From Medicago truncatula (taxonomy: Eukaryota; Streptophyta; Magnoliopsida; Fabales; Fabaceae): a stretch of 64,000 nucleotides of DNA. How positions within the stretch are numbered: the stretch's first letter is position 1; the number at the start of each line of letters is the position of its first letter. The notes beneath the pieces are model-generated. The model saw only the letters and a program-made list of their open reading frames with translations, did not search any database and had not been told where the DNA came from. Both the position numbers and the translations under genes were made by a program. Positions 1 to 14,412 of this stretch are shown here, one piece after another. Location: positions 28,259,262 through 28,323,261 of the forward strand of contig NC_053042.1 in assembly GCF_003473485.1 (NCBI RefSeq). Direction: 5' to 3'.

Positions 1-2310
1 GTTTCATTCTTTATTTTACACTTTGCTTTTGTAGCGCTTTCGATTTGAGTTAACTTTATTTTTCTCATTGAAATTTCTGCACCATAAAACTCTTTTAAAA
101 TGTTTCATTCTTTATTTTACACTTTGTTTTTGCAGCTTTTTCATTTTGTGTTAAATTTATTTTTCTCGTTAAAAGTTATTCACCATGAAAGCTCTGTTAA
201 AATGTTTCATTCTTTATTTTACAATTTGTTTTTGTAACTCTTTCATTTTGTGTTAACTTTATTTTTCTCATTGAAATTTCTTCAGCATGAAAGCTCTGTT
301 AAAATGTTTCATTCTTTATTTTACAATTTGTTTTTGTTTCTCTTTCATTTTGTGTTAACTTTTTTTTTCTCGTTGAAATTTATTTACCATGAAAGCTCTT
401 TTAAAATGTTTCATTCTTTATTTTACAATTTGTTTTTGTAACTCTTTCATTTTGTGTTAACTTTATTTTTCTCATTGAAATTTCTTCACCATGTAAGCTC
501 TTATAAAATGTTTCATTCATTATTTTAAAATTTGTTTTTGTTTCTCTTTCATTTTGTGTTAACTTTATTTTTCTCATTGAAATTTCTTCACCATGTAAGC
601 TCTTATAAAATGCTTCATTCTTTGTTTTACAATTTGTTTTTGTTTCTCTTTCATTTTGTGTTAACTTAATTTTACTCGTTGAAATTTATCCACCATGAAA
701 ACTCTGTGAAAATTCATTCTTTATTTTACAATTTGTTTTCGTAACTTTTTCATTTTGTGTTAACTTTATTTTTCTCATTGAAATTTCTTCAACATGAAAG
801 CTCGGTTAAAAATTTTCATTCTTTATTTACACTAATAAACCTCTCATTGTTTTGTTTCATTCTTTACTCATATAAAGTTTGGCTATCACGATTCCTATCT
901 TTGCGGATTCGAAGCACATAAACACAGAGCAAATACACCAACCAATTCATATATGGTTAGTAGTACCACACAAAATAAAATCAAAAAACATAAATAAAAC
1001 TCTTTCATTGTTTTATCTCATTCCTTACTCAAACAAATCTAGGCTAACACGTTTTTTCTTTTTCGTTATTTGGAGTACACACAAGCATGCAACAATTTTA
1101 AAATCCCTCTCTTTCTTCATTCTAGTGGAGTAGTAGTTTCTTTATATGTAATTCTACAAATCACAACAAAATCACAACTCTTTCCCATTTCTTCTTAACA
1201 TTTTTTCGGGTTAAACATCTTCATACTAATCTCGTTTTTCTCCTCTACTTTTCGTCATCAAAACTCTGTCAAAATGTAACTAATTTCATTCTTTATTTTA
1301 CACATTGTTTTCGTAACGCTTTCATTTTGTGTTAACTTTATTTTTCTCATTGAAATTTATTCACCATGAAAGCTCTGTTAAAATGTTTCATTCTTTATTT
1401 TACACTTTGCTTTTGTAGCGCTTTCGATTTGAGTTAACTTTATTTTTCTCATTGAAATTTCTGCACCATAAAACTCTTTTAAAATGTTTCATTCTTTATT
1501 TTACACTTTGTTTTTGCAGCTCTTTCATTTTGTGTTAACTTTATTTTTCTCGTTAAAAGTTTTTCACCATGAAAGCTCTGTTAAAATGTTTCATTCTTTA
1601 TTTTACAATTTGTTTTTGTAGCTCTTTCATTTTGTGTTAACTTTTTTTTTGGTTAAAATTTATTCACCATGAAAGCTCTGTTAAAATGTTTCATTCTTTA
1701 TTTTACAATTTGTTTTCGTAATTCTTTCATTTTGTGTTAACTTTATTTTTCTCATTGAAATTTCTTCACCATGAAAGCTCGGTTTAAAATTTTCATTCTT
1801 TACTTTACACTAATAACCCTCTCATTGTTTTATTTTACTTTATTTACAGTTTGGCTATCACGATTCCTATCTTTATGGATTCGGAGCACACAAACATATA
1901 ACAAATACACCAACCAATTCATATATGGTTAGTAGTACCCCACAAAATGACAAAAAACATTAATAAAACTCTGTCATTGTTTTATTTCATTCCTTACTGA
2001 AACAAATCTTGGCTATCACGATTTTTCTCTTTCATGATTTGGAGCACACAAAAGCATGACAACAATTTTAAAATCCCTCTCTTTCTTCATTCTAGTGAAG
2101 TAGTAGTTTCTTTATAAGTAATGCTACAAATCACAACTCTTTCCCATTTCTTCTTAATATTTTTTCGGGTTCACATCTTCATACTAATCTTCTTTTTCTC
2201 CTCTACTTTTCGTCATCAAAACTCTGTCAAAATGTAACTAATTTCATTCTTTATTTTACACTTTGTTTTTATAGCTCTTTAATTTTGTGTTAACTTTATT
2301 TTCTTGTTAA
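1..2310. repeat. 102-bp tandem satellite with higher-order repeat
   Basis: An AT-rich unit recurs every 101-102 bases. The shared stretch GTTTCATTCTTTATTTTAC starts at 1, 102, 204, 306, 408 and, with small changes, 510 and 612, and the block runs to about 815. A second block starts at 1386 with a long stretch that appears identical to position 1 onward, and holds about four units. Each block is followed by a related non-repeat spacer (about 815-1250 and 1790-2225), and a further partial unit ends near 2310. The higher-order period is therefore about 1.0-1.4 kb, with unit number differing between copies. Short open frames here, such as 250-441, are by-products of the repeat and not genes. The array probably continues beyond the left edge. 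Confidence 0.93.
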
Positions 2311-4259
2311 CTATTGTTGAGGACTGAATATTGATGTGCTTGCATCAACTTATCCTCAAATGGTAGACATCTTGTTTGGACTTTGGAGAGCCCTGCATTT
2401 GAACTATTTAGACAAAGTAATATAAGCATCATTTATATAACATTAGAAATAGGTAAAATTTGATGATTCGCATAATCAAAGCTAGAAGTGAAATTTTATT
2501 AAAACTTATAGAGAAATAGGGAAAAAAAGGTATAAAGATCCAAAACAAGTTACAATTTACTTCATCAAAATCATGAAAAATGTTTACGATACTACACAAA
2601 AAAGTTGTCGCTTCCCACCAGAGCGGTGTTCTGTCTGTTTCGAAGCTATATTAGTTATTAGAGCAAGAAAAAGATGATTATTTTTCATTGGAAACCTAAA
2701 TGAGGTGTCTTACACTGTTATACGGGTTGTTGGCACATGTTAAATACGAGACACACAAAAGTATCCTTGCTTCTTAGAGAGGTCCTCCACTAAGAAATTA
2801 TATCAATGGATTGCAATTGAGATCTGATTATAGATCTATAATTCAAATTGCTAATTAAAGATAACTCTTATGATAATTATATAATCTACAATGAGCAACA
2901 CCTTCCGTTAATATCTGATGTTACCTTGACTCATTATTTTATTCACTTTGCTGATATAGTGTTGGATTGTTGCAACATTTATGATGTCCTGATGAGGTTG
3001 CTTTTGTGATAATACAGGGAATAGTTTTGTTAATAATTTTGATATCAGACCTTTGCTGTATGATTTGAGGCACCACAAGAGTGATGATCCATTTGTTAAA
3101 GATAATAACTGTTTTGGTGCATTAAAATATTACTGCTATATTAATTCGATTTTGTACAGAGGCTCGGATGAATGTCCTGTAATTTTTGTAGTAATTTCAG
3201 AAACTAAACATGTTGAATGTTAAAAATAATGTGTACTAGTAGAGTATACAAGTAAAACATCTATAGTATGTTTAAATTTTGATGCTGCGGGTGTTGTAAA
3301 ATTTCAAGTAAGAAGCAATTTTAGAATATGTTGTGTGTTCTGTTTTGTCATATTGTCTCCCTCTTCTCTTCATGGCTTCACCCTTAATTTGAAGGTGACG
3401 TGTACTGCAAGCTAAGTAACTTGTGTGCCAAGTTTCTCATTTCTTCCTCCTTTCTATTTTCTGCTGTTACCCCCTCATTTCTATTTTCTCATTTCTACAA
3501 GCTGGGGGTTGGGAAACATGTGATTCTTTCTTTGAATTGTAGTCCTTCTAGGACATGATGGGATTTAGTTACACATCCATCTATCTAAGGAAATATGCGA
3601 TGGAGGTCAGAACAATTTGGGAGTAATTTTCATTTTGATCCTTAAATAATCTCTGGTCGTGCAGCTTGTTAGTCAAAATAGTCTTTCAATATACTTAATA
3701 AATATATTTTTGGTCCCTATAAATATATCAACTTCTTGTTTAGTCCCGCTAAATTTTTTTTCCACTTTTAATTCTCCAAAAGTTTTTCATCTTCATTTTT
3801 GGAGTTGAGATCCTCTCCATTTATAAAAATAAATGTATATTGTCATTATGAGATAGACACAAAAAATGGATGGTGGGTCCTATCATTAAATGGGTCCCAC
3901 CATCATTAATTATTTTCAAGATTTTTTGTGTCCTTATCCCTCAAAATGGAAGAAATTGAGAGGATCCTAACCTCACGTAGAATTCATATTTTTGAATAAA
4001 ATTTTGCAGAAGAGTTTATAATATTATGAAAATCTCTCCCCTAAAAATATGATTTTTTTTTTATATTTTTGGCCGTTAAAAAATCATATTTAATTCATGT
4101 TTTGCTAAAAAAAATCTAACTTTTTTTGGAGAGATTTTTAAAATATTCTACAGAATTTCATTAAAAAAATACAAAGGTTACACATGAGAAAAAAAATAAA
4201 ACTAGGGACCAAAATGGGTGATTGAAGATTTTATAGAGACTAGAAATCGACAGACATTT
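2311..4259. other. Intergenic, mostly unassigned
   Basis: No continuous gene is visible. Around 3640-3790 and 4200-4220 there are phrases of the 'ggtccctataaat' kind, typical of ends of dispersed plant DNA elements, but I could not pair them into one element. One exon-like open stretch at 3018-3215 is listed separately. Confidence 0.5.
3018..3215 (+). other. Exon-like open stretch, unrecognised
   Basis: A frame stays open for about 65 codons directly after a plausible splice acceptor (AATACAG). It includes the peptides LLYDLRHHKSDDPFV and CFGALKYYCYINS, a mixed composition more protein-like than the AT-rich surroundings. I do not recognise the family and find no convincing partner exon, so it may be a gene relic or chance. 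Confidence 0.25.
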
Positions 4260-4960
4260 GGGTGGGAGGTGTTCCCTTAAGGGTTAGATTTCCTCGCCTA
4301 TTTGATTTGGTTGAAGATAAATGGGTGATGGTGGAGGTTATGGAGAGGAGAGGGTGGGAGGTTGGGGCCGGGTGGTGCCTGGGTGTGGGGGAGACACCTT
4401 TTTGCTTGGGAGGAAGAGTGTGTTAGGGAGTGTTCTGCTTTGCTGCATCATATTGTTTTGCAGGAACATACCCTTGACAGGTGGAAGTGGCTGCTCGATC
4501 TCGTTCATGGTTATTCCGTAAAGGGGACTTATCATTTCCTCACATCGGTTGATGAACCTCTTGCTAGGGGCTTGTTCAACAATGTTTGGCATAAGCATAT
4601 CCCGCTAAAGGTTTCATTATTTTCTTGGTGACTTCTACGCAACCGACTTTCGACGAAAGATAATCATGTGTGGTGTCGTGTCCTTTAACAAGACGACAAC
4701 CGGTGTGTTGGAGGGTGCGGTTCTGAGGAGACTGCATGTCATGTATTTTTAGGTTATGCTACATACCTTTGGCAACGTGTGGTCTTATGTTTCGCAGTGG
4801 TTAGGCATTACCTTTGTTGCTTCAGATGTGGTGGTTCGTGATCATCTCTTCAGTTTGGTCATCTAGCAGAGTTACCGCGATTTACACATTCTTTGATCTG
4901 GTTTGCGTGTGTCTGGGTTATTTGGAAGGAAATGAACAACCAAGATCGGCCTAACATAGT
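4260..4960 (+). pseudogene. LINE relic: reverse-transcriptase zinc-binding region
   Basis: Translated in shifting frames, this matches the C-terminal region of plant L1-type LINE polyproteins. Visible are GYSVKGTYHFLTS, then HKHIPLKVSLFSW, the Cys-containing VGGCGSEETACHVF block and a WFACVWVIWKE tail, the usual order of the zf-RVT domain. The frame breaks several times: stop codons follow FSW, and a stretch near 4750-4860 is shuffled or deleted. No poly(A) tail is obvious next to it. It is a dead fragment rather than an element able to move. Family assignment is from motif recognition. Confidence 0.75.
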
Positions 4961-5414
4961 ACGAGGCCTAAAGTGAAAATTAGATTGAGGCCTTTTATAT
5001 TAGAAAGCAGTACACAAATTATATTTTATAAGAAAAATTATAAAGAAATTAAAATTTGATCATTTGTATTGAAAATTATATTTACTTTTTCAAAAATAAA
5101 AAAACAGAAAATACCAGTATTATTTTTTTTGGTTACAGAAAATACCAGTATTATATGAACTGGCAAAAATACAAACTTATATGTCTATTTTACGTTTTAA
5201 TCTAAATTTCAGCTAATATATGCTATATTTTACGTACTAATCTGAATTTCAGCTTTAAAATATATGTTTCTACATGTAAATTAAATTGAATTTTTTTAAA
5301 AAATAGTGTTCAATTCCTCAAAAAAAAAAATGTTTTCAGAACAAAATAAAAACTAGTAACATATTATTTCATTAAGAAAATGAGTCCAACATAATTTGTA
5401 AATGTTGTTGCAAG

Positions 5415-5470
5415 CAGCAAGATTTGAACCAAATGAACAAACACGCCTACTACCAGCTTAGCCACTTTAG
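5415..5470 (-). other. tRNA-like A/B box pair (possible SINE relic)
   Basis: On the minus strand TGGCTAAGCTGGTAG resembles a pol III A box and GGTTCAAATC a B box, about 35 bases apart. No cloverleaf is evident, so this is more likely a tRNA-derived SINE remnant than a functional tRNA. Low confidence. Confidence 0.25.
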
Positions 5471-5512
5471 CAAAACCTTGCTTTGTGACCCAAAAAATAA
5501 AATTAGATTATA

Positions 5513-5787
5513 CTCCCTCTGTCCCTTAATCCTTTAATGTAGCACCTTTTGCCTTTTTTACATTTATTAAGTAATATTGTCGGTGTAATTAATGTATCTC
5601 TTTTGTGTGTTAATATTACCAAATTATCATTTGTTTGTATGTGTATTAAATTTGACTTTTCATATTTCAAGACAAATTAGCAGTGTATATTTAAAAAAAT
5701 AATAATAAATGCATCTAGTAATTTAAAAGGGGATTTATATTTAAGGATAAAAATAAAGTCAAATGGAGGCTTACAGGACGGAGGGAG
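5513..5787. mobile_element. Stowaway-type MITE
   Basis: The left end CTCCCTCTGTCCC and right end GGACGGAGGGAG are inverted copies, and both flanks carry TA (5511-5512 and 5788-5789). This is the Tc1/mariner-derived Stowaway signature. It contains no coding frame and lies about 130 bases upstream of the F-box pseudogene. Confidence 0.85.
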
Positions 5788-5918
5788 TATAAAAAAAAAA
5801 GATTACATTAAAAACCACGGGCACTATTTAATAATCCCCTGACAACTGAATCAAAGTTGGAATCCGAACCCTAAAAACGGTGACAAACATGACTGGTAGT
5901 TGTTAAAGAGGAAGACGC

Positions 5919-6962
5919 ATGGAGGCGGAGGTGCATCCACCACCGTATCTTATTGAGGCGGAGGATCAACCACCATATCTGCCTGATGAATTGATCACCC
6001 AAATCCTATTGAGATTACCGGTTAAGTCTCTTATTCGTTTCAAATGCGTTCGTAAGTCTTGGTTTTCTCTTATTTCAAATCCAGTTTTGCAAATTCACAG
6101 TTTCAGATTACTGCTGCAACACACACTCGTCGAATTCTGTTCGTAACAGAGACTTCTGAACTTCGATCCATAGCTTTGGATTCATTGTTTTACCGATCAT
6201 TCTGCTCCTACTTTACTTAACCCTAATTTTGTTCACAAACTTGATTTACCTATCAAAATTATAGGTTCATGTAGAGGGTTCATATTTTTTTACTCTTATA
6301 CAAACATTTACCTATGGTTTTTCACCTTCAAAAGACGATTACTTGGTAGTTTCAGTATCCTATATTCCAAACTCAGATGATGTGCTATCTCGCTTGAGGA
6401 TTTTCTCATTGAGAGCTAATGTGTGGAACGAAATTGTGAGTCCTACCCATTTGCCTTGTATTGAGGTCCCGTGTTCTGGTTCTGATTATCCTGTGGTAGA
6501 GTCGGTCTTCAATGGGGCTATTCATTGGTTAGCTTTCCGTCATGAGATAGATTTCTTTGTTGCAGCCTTTCATTTAACGGAAAGGAAACTTCTAGAGATT
6601 CCTCTCCCAAGTGATATTGAATTTTGGTCTACAGATTATAGTTTATGGGTATTTAGAGGATTTCTCAGTCTATGGGTTTTGAGGTTTAAGGATAGAGTTG
6701 ATATATGGGTGATGAAAGAATACAAAGGGCAGTCATCTTGGACTAAAACTCTTGTTCTCAACATGGATACCATTCCTCGCATTTCCCCCATTTGTTGTAC
6801 AAAAAGTGGTGATATTGTTGGAACAAGTTGCCGTATTGTATTGATTAGATATGATAACGAAGGAGAGTTTCTAGAGCATACCTACTATTGTAAATGTTCA
6901 ACATACGTGTCTATTTATACGAGTCTTTGCTTTCACTCCCTAGTGTCAGTGAGCAAGATTGA
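5919..6962 (+). pseudogene. F-box/FBA-domain protein gene, frameshifted
   Basis: The frame opens with an N-terminal F-box (LPDELITQILLRLPVKSLIR, residues about 21-40). F-box proteins bring substrates to SCF ubiquitin ligases by binding SKP1. An F-box-associated region follows (HWLAFRHEIDFFVAAFHL; VWVMKEY-like segments around 6530-6720). The gene is broken. Homology leaves the first frame near 6100, changes frame again near 6187, and a small piece is missing near 6316-6330 where family members have an NPSTG-type segment. A further one-base shift near 6918 moves the natural C-terminus to a TGA at 6960-6962. Four lesions argue for a pseudogene. An F-box-only 75-residue peptide (5919-6146) could still be made. 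Start chosen: the ATG at 5919. Confidence 0.8.
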
Positions 6963-7149
6963 GAAAATGGTACAAACAAGAAAACAACAAGAAGAACAAG
7001 CCAGTTATATTTTCTCCTTAACCGTTTTCTGGATATTTATAATTATGCTGAATTATGAACTGGATTCCGACAAACAAGATGAACGAGGTAGTAATATGTT
7101 CATTGGAAATATTTACAGCTTTGTTTGTGTGACTTACTCTTATTTATGA

Positions 7150-8597
7150 TGCTCTAATGTATGCTGTGTTCACTTGACATTGTTTTATTTGGTAAATGGT
7201 AAATTAGTATGATGATGAGTTCGAGCATGTTGATAAAAATCACAACTAACCGACTTTGGCTCAAAGAACTTGATTAAAAATTTGATAATAGCCACATATG
7301 TATTTGAATGAAACAGAATGCCTTGTTCTCAAAACAAGTTTTTTATTGAAGTTTTTTTATTTGGCTTCCCAAATAAAGACTGATACTGTTTTTACCATTG
7401 TTGGAATCAAAAGTAGTTTCTATTCCCTTCATGTTAACTGGTTCAAATTCTGTGCACATGATATGGTTGAAATTCTATTTCACAAAGTATAATGATTTTA
7501 TACATGATATGTTCAGAAAGAGTACAGATTTGATTTTAAGTCGCCCTGTTTTTATTACAGGTTAAATTTTCTTGCAATAAAGTGTCTCTTTTAAGCCAGT
7601 TTTAAATTAGCCTTACCTTATAAGAGCTTCACTATGCTTCAACCTCTAAGGCCGCCACTATCAATGAAGGTCAATTTACACACCAGCGCATATCGTTTAG
7701 TACCAATATATATCGTGTGGAAGAGTTGCACAATTTACTTTCAGTTACACAATGACAAACAAAACCAATTAAGAACTCCATTAAGAGGTTCAGAAGGAAG
7801 ATGATGAAGACACTGTTTTGACTGTCATACCATTCACTAAGAATATTATGATTTTTACAATATCAAAGGCCTTGAAGCAACTACCAAAGCTTAAGAAGAC
7901 CTAGAACAGAACAACATACGTTGATGAACACATCGACTAGCCTTTTCAAGATCGTGATCGCGACATAAACTTAAAGCTCTCGGCACATTGGATCAAGATC
8001 GTGACATAAACTTAAAGCTCGGCATTTTCAATTTTAAAAAAATCAAAATCATTGTAAACTGTTTGATCATAATTAAATAGTCTCTGATGTATTATTAACT
8101 ACATGAATGTAAAGTATCCCTACCGCAAATAATCCATTTTCCTAAGGTACTTGTCATTGCATACGGAAGTGTAAGGCATCATAAAAGTCACCTCTATCAA
8201 CCATATATGGTCGGTTTGGATTGACTTATTTGAGTTTATCTATTAATATAAGTACTTGTGAGACTATTTGAAAGAATGTGTAAAAACAACTTATGACATA
8301 TTCATTAGTTGTCTTCGACTTGTTTTCTTAAACTCTCCATTTATAGATTATAGGAAAACAACTTAACATATGTGTTTATCATGATAAGCACTTGTGTTAT
8401 AAGCTGCAAATTAACCTGTTTATCCAAATAGGGCCATCATTTGATCGCTACTTCATGCAAACTTCAATTGAATTGTTTTAAGAAATAAGAGACATCTTTC
8501 TCGAGAAACTATGTTCAATTGAATACACCATGGAGAAAATGCTATATTACAAAAACTAAAAGAAACTCATTCACTACTGTCGTAAATTTTTCTTACA
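7150..8597. other. Intergenic between F-box pseudogene and CDPK
   Basis: No gene recognised. A short direct repeat (GACATAAACTTAAAGCTC, near 7960 and 8004) and one small inverted-repeat element (8210-8435) are the only structure seen. The right end should hold the 3' untranslated region of the CDPK. Confidence 0.55.
8210..8435. mobile_element. Small MITE-like element
   Basis: The left end reads GTCGGTTTGGATTGACTT, and the right end, on the opposite strand, reads GGCCCTATTTGGATAAACAGG-like sequence. A relative with the same left end occurs in a START-gene intron at about 50906. Target duplications are not clear. Confidence 0.5.
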
Positions 8598-12141
<3,544 letters not shown>

Positions 12142-13073
12142 CTAACACTAATTACCCCCTATACCAATCATCCTACTGCGTCTCTATCGTGTCCGTCTCT
12201 ATCGTGTCTGTGTCAGAGGTATGTTTGTCCGTGTCGTGTCACGTGTCCTTGTAATATGCTTCATAGATTAAAACATAGCAAACAACAAAACATGAAAAAA
12301 TTCAACCTCAGAAACCTAAAATGTCAAAACCCTAATTCTTTTTCCTCCAAAAATTGAAAAAATAAAACCAAAATGAAAGGGAAAAAAATAAATATAAAAT
12401 TGTGTTTACCTTATTAGCTTGATGGTGCAACGCAATATTTGATGGTTGCACAAACCTAGTGTGCAACATGGATATGAAAGTGTGCTATATAAAAGGGTAT
12501 CAAATCAATGATTTATGAAAGATTTCTGGAATTTGTTTTTTTTTTTTTGTGACAATATAATGTTGAAATTATAGCTGGAATTAATGGAAAAAACCCGTTA
12601 TTATACGAATATCAATGAACACCAATAATGGAGAAAAATGTTTATAAGATTTTGATGATTGAGACTTTTGATGGAAACTTTTGAGAGAATTAAAGATGGG
12701 AAATGAAGATGAACATTAATGTGACAGAAATTAAGGTTGAAAATGGAAGAGATAGAGACAGAAAGTTATACGGTTTTTTCTGTTAGAAAGAATGTTACAA
12801 AATTTGGAGAAAACGCGTTGGTGCGTTACCAATAACATTTAAGAAATTGGACGACTAAGATGGATGGTAAGAGAGGATTGGACGGTTGAGATTTGATTTT
12901 ATTGGTGATCTGGTAGTTTGTTGTTGATATCTATCTACGTGCAATGCAATCCCTATGTTCACTCCGACGTGCTTAACCGCCGGCTGCCGGCTGTTGCTGC
13001 TGATTTTTTAATTCTCTTGTGTTCCCTTTTATTTTTAGTATCTTTAGGATTTGATTAGTATTATTATTATTAT
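12142..13073. other. CDPK upstream region
   Basis: This holds the presumed promoter and 5' untranslated region of the minus-strand CDPK. Near 12180-12260 is a 'gtgtccgtgtcgtgtcacgtgtcc' style run ending in GCTTCATAG, a repeat also seen near 52830-52960 and 53250-53350. A donor-like CTAATAAG/GTAAAC on the minus strand near 12411 could mark a 5'-UTR intron. No other gene is seen. Confidence 0.45.
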
Positions 13074-13639
13074 GGCTAAAATATGCTTTTGGTCCCTGTA
13101 AATATAGTGAAGTTGGATTTTGATCCCTGGTAAAAAAAAAATTTGAAAAACGTACTTGCAAAAATTTTTGTTTTTAAAAATAGTCCTTAGACCCACTTTC
13201 TTGCTAATTTGTCTCATTTCTGCCTATGTGGCATATGCTGACTATGCAAACATGTACATGTGGCATCCAGGTGGCAATAATTTAATTTTAACTAATTAAA
13301 AAACATTTTAAAAAAATCAAAAAATATATTTTTGAAATTAAAAAAACATTTATTTTTAGGCTAAAGTGCACTTTTACCCCCTTAACTTTCAAAAACTTGC
13401 AATTTTGACCCCCTAAGTACAAAAACTACAATTTTGGCCCCCTAAGATTTAGCCCCATTGCAAATTTGATCCTTTTGGTCAATTTTGACATAGTCAACGC
13501 CTGTGTGGCATGCCACGTGTGTAAATAATAAATTACAAAAAAATTAAAATGTCATAAAATCATTTTATAAATTAAATAAATAAAAAAAGATATTAAATTA
13601 TAAAAAAAAAATCAGAAAAAAATTAAAATTAAAAGGAAG

Positions 13640-13790
13640 GGAAATGAAAAAGGAAGCGAGGTGATGAACTCTCGTCGGATCTTATCTCCGGGAAGAGTCT
13701 CCCCCCTTGGAAGACGTCGTCGCCGTTCCCAATGACAACCCCTCCTGATACAACTTCGCCACCGTCAAGATCTCGTAGCTTCCGTGCACC
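13640..13790 (-). other. Possible third captured gene fragment
   Basis: On the minus strand one frame gives VHGSYEILTVAKLYQEGLSL, coding-like in composition and GC-richer than the surrounding TIRs. It ends where the ubiquitin homology begins. I do not recognise the source gene. It may instead be part of a 5' region picked up with the ubiquitin exon. Confidence 0.3.
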
Positions 13791-13860
13791 TTCCTTGGAC
13801 GACGGCCGCATTCTCGTCGATTATAACATCCAGAACGAATCCACTCTCCACCTTGCTCTT

Positions 13861-14364
13861 TGTAACACCCCGTTACCCAAAAACAATTAAATAACATTTA
13901 TACATCAGAGTAATCCACAATGGACATGCTACACGTCATTTCAAAATTTCTTAAATAGAAAATAAAACTATTTAATCAAGCAACTTATTATTTATGAAAA
14001 CATAGCAACATAATAGTTTTCAAATCCATAACCTCATAACATCCAACAACAGTCTATGGCATTAAAGGCCTCTAGCATAATTCAACAACATTGTTCAAAA
14101 GACAATAAAGGCTCCACATCACAATTCCAAAATTTGATACCATGGAAAAGAAACAACAATAAATATAAATAATAGTTCCCATCCCACGTATCAGAGCCCT
14201 AGACACGACATTGAGCCACCACCAACTACTCAGGGTCACCTGCAAGTTACCCATAGGAAGGGCAACATTTTCAAGCAGAAGGGGTGAGATTCACAACAAT
14301 AAATATAGATATTAAAATCTTCAATTGAATCTAACACCCTAATCATCAAACACATCATCTTGTA

Positions 14365-14412
<48 letters not shown>

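Noticed and set aside
250-441. 63-codon open frame as a gene
   Set aside because: It spans two units of the 102-bp satellite and repeats its own sequence; it has no independent support.
1-815. CRISPR-like array
   Set aside because: The repeats are contiguous 102-bp units with no unique spacers, in plant nuclear DNA.
13629-13897. Minus-strand frames over the ubiquitin fragment
   Set aside because: The right part is antisense to ubiquitin codons; only the 13640-13790 part is kept, as an unassigned fragment.
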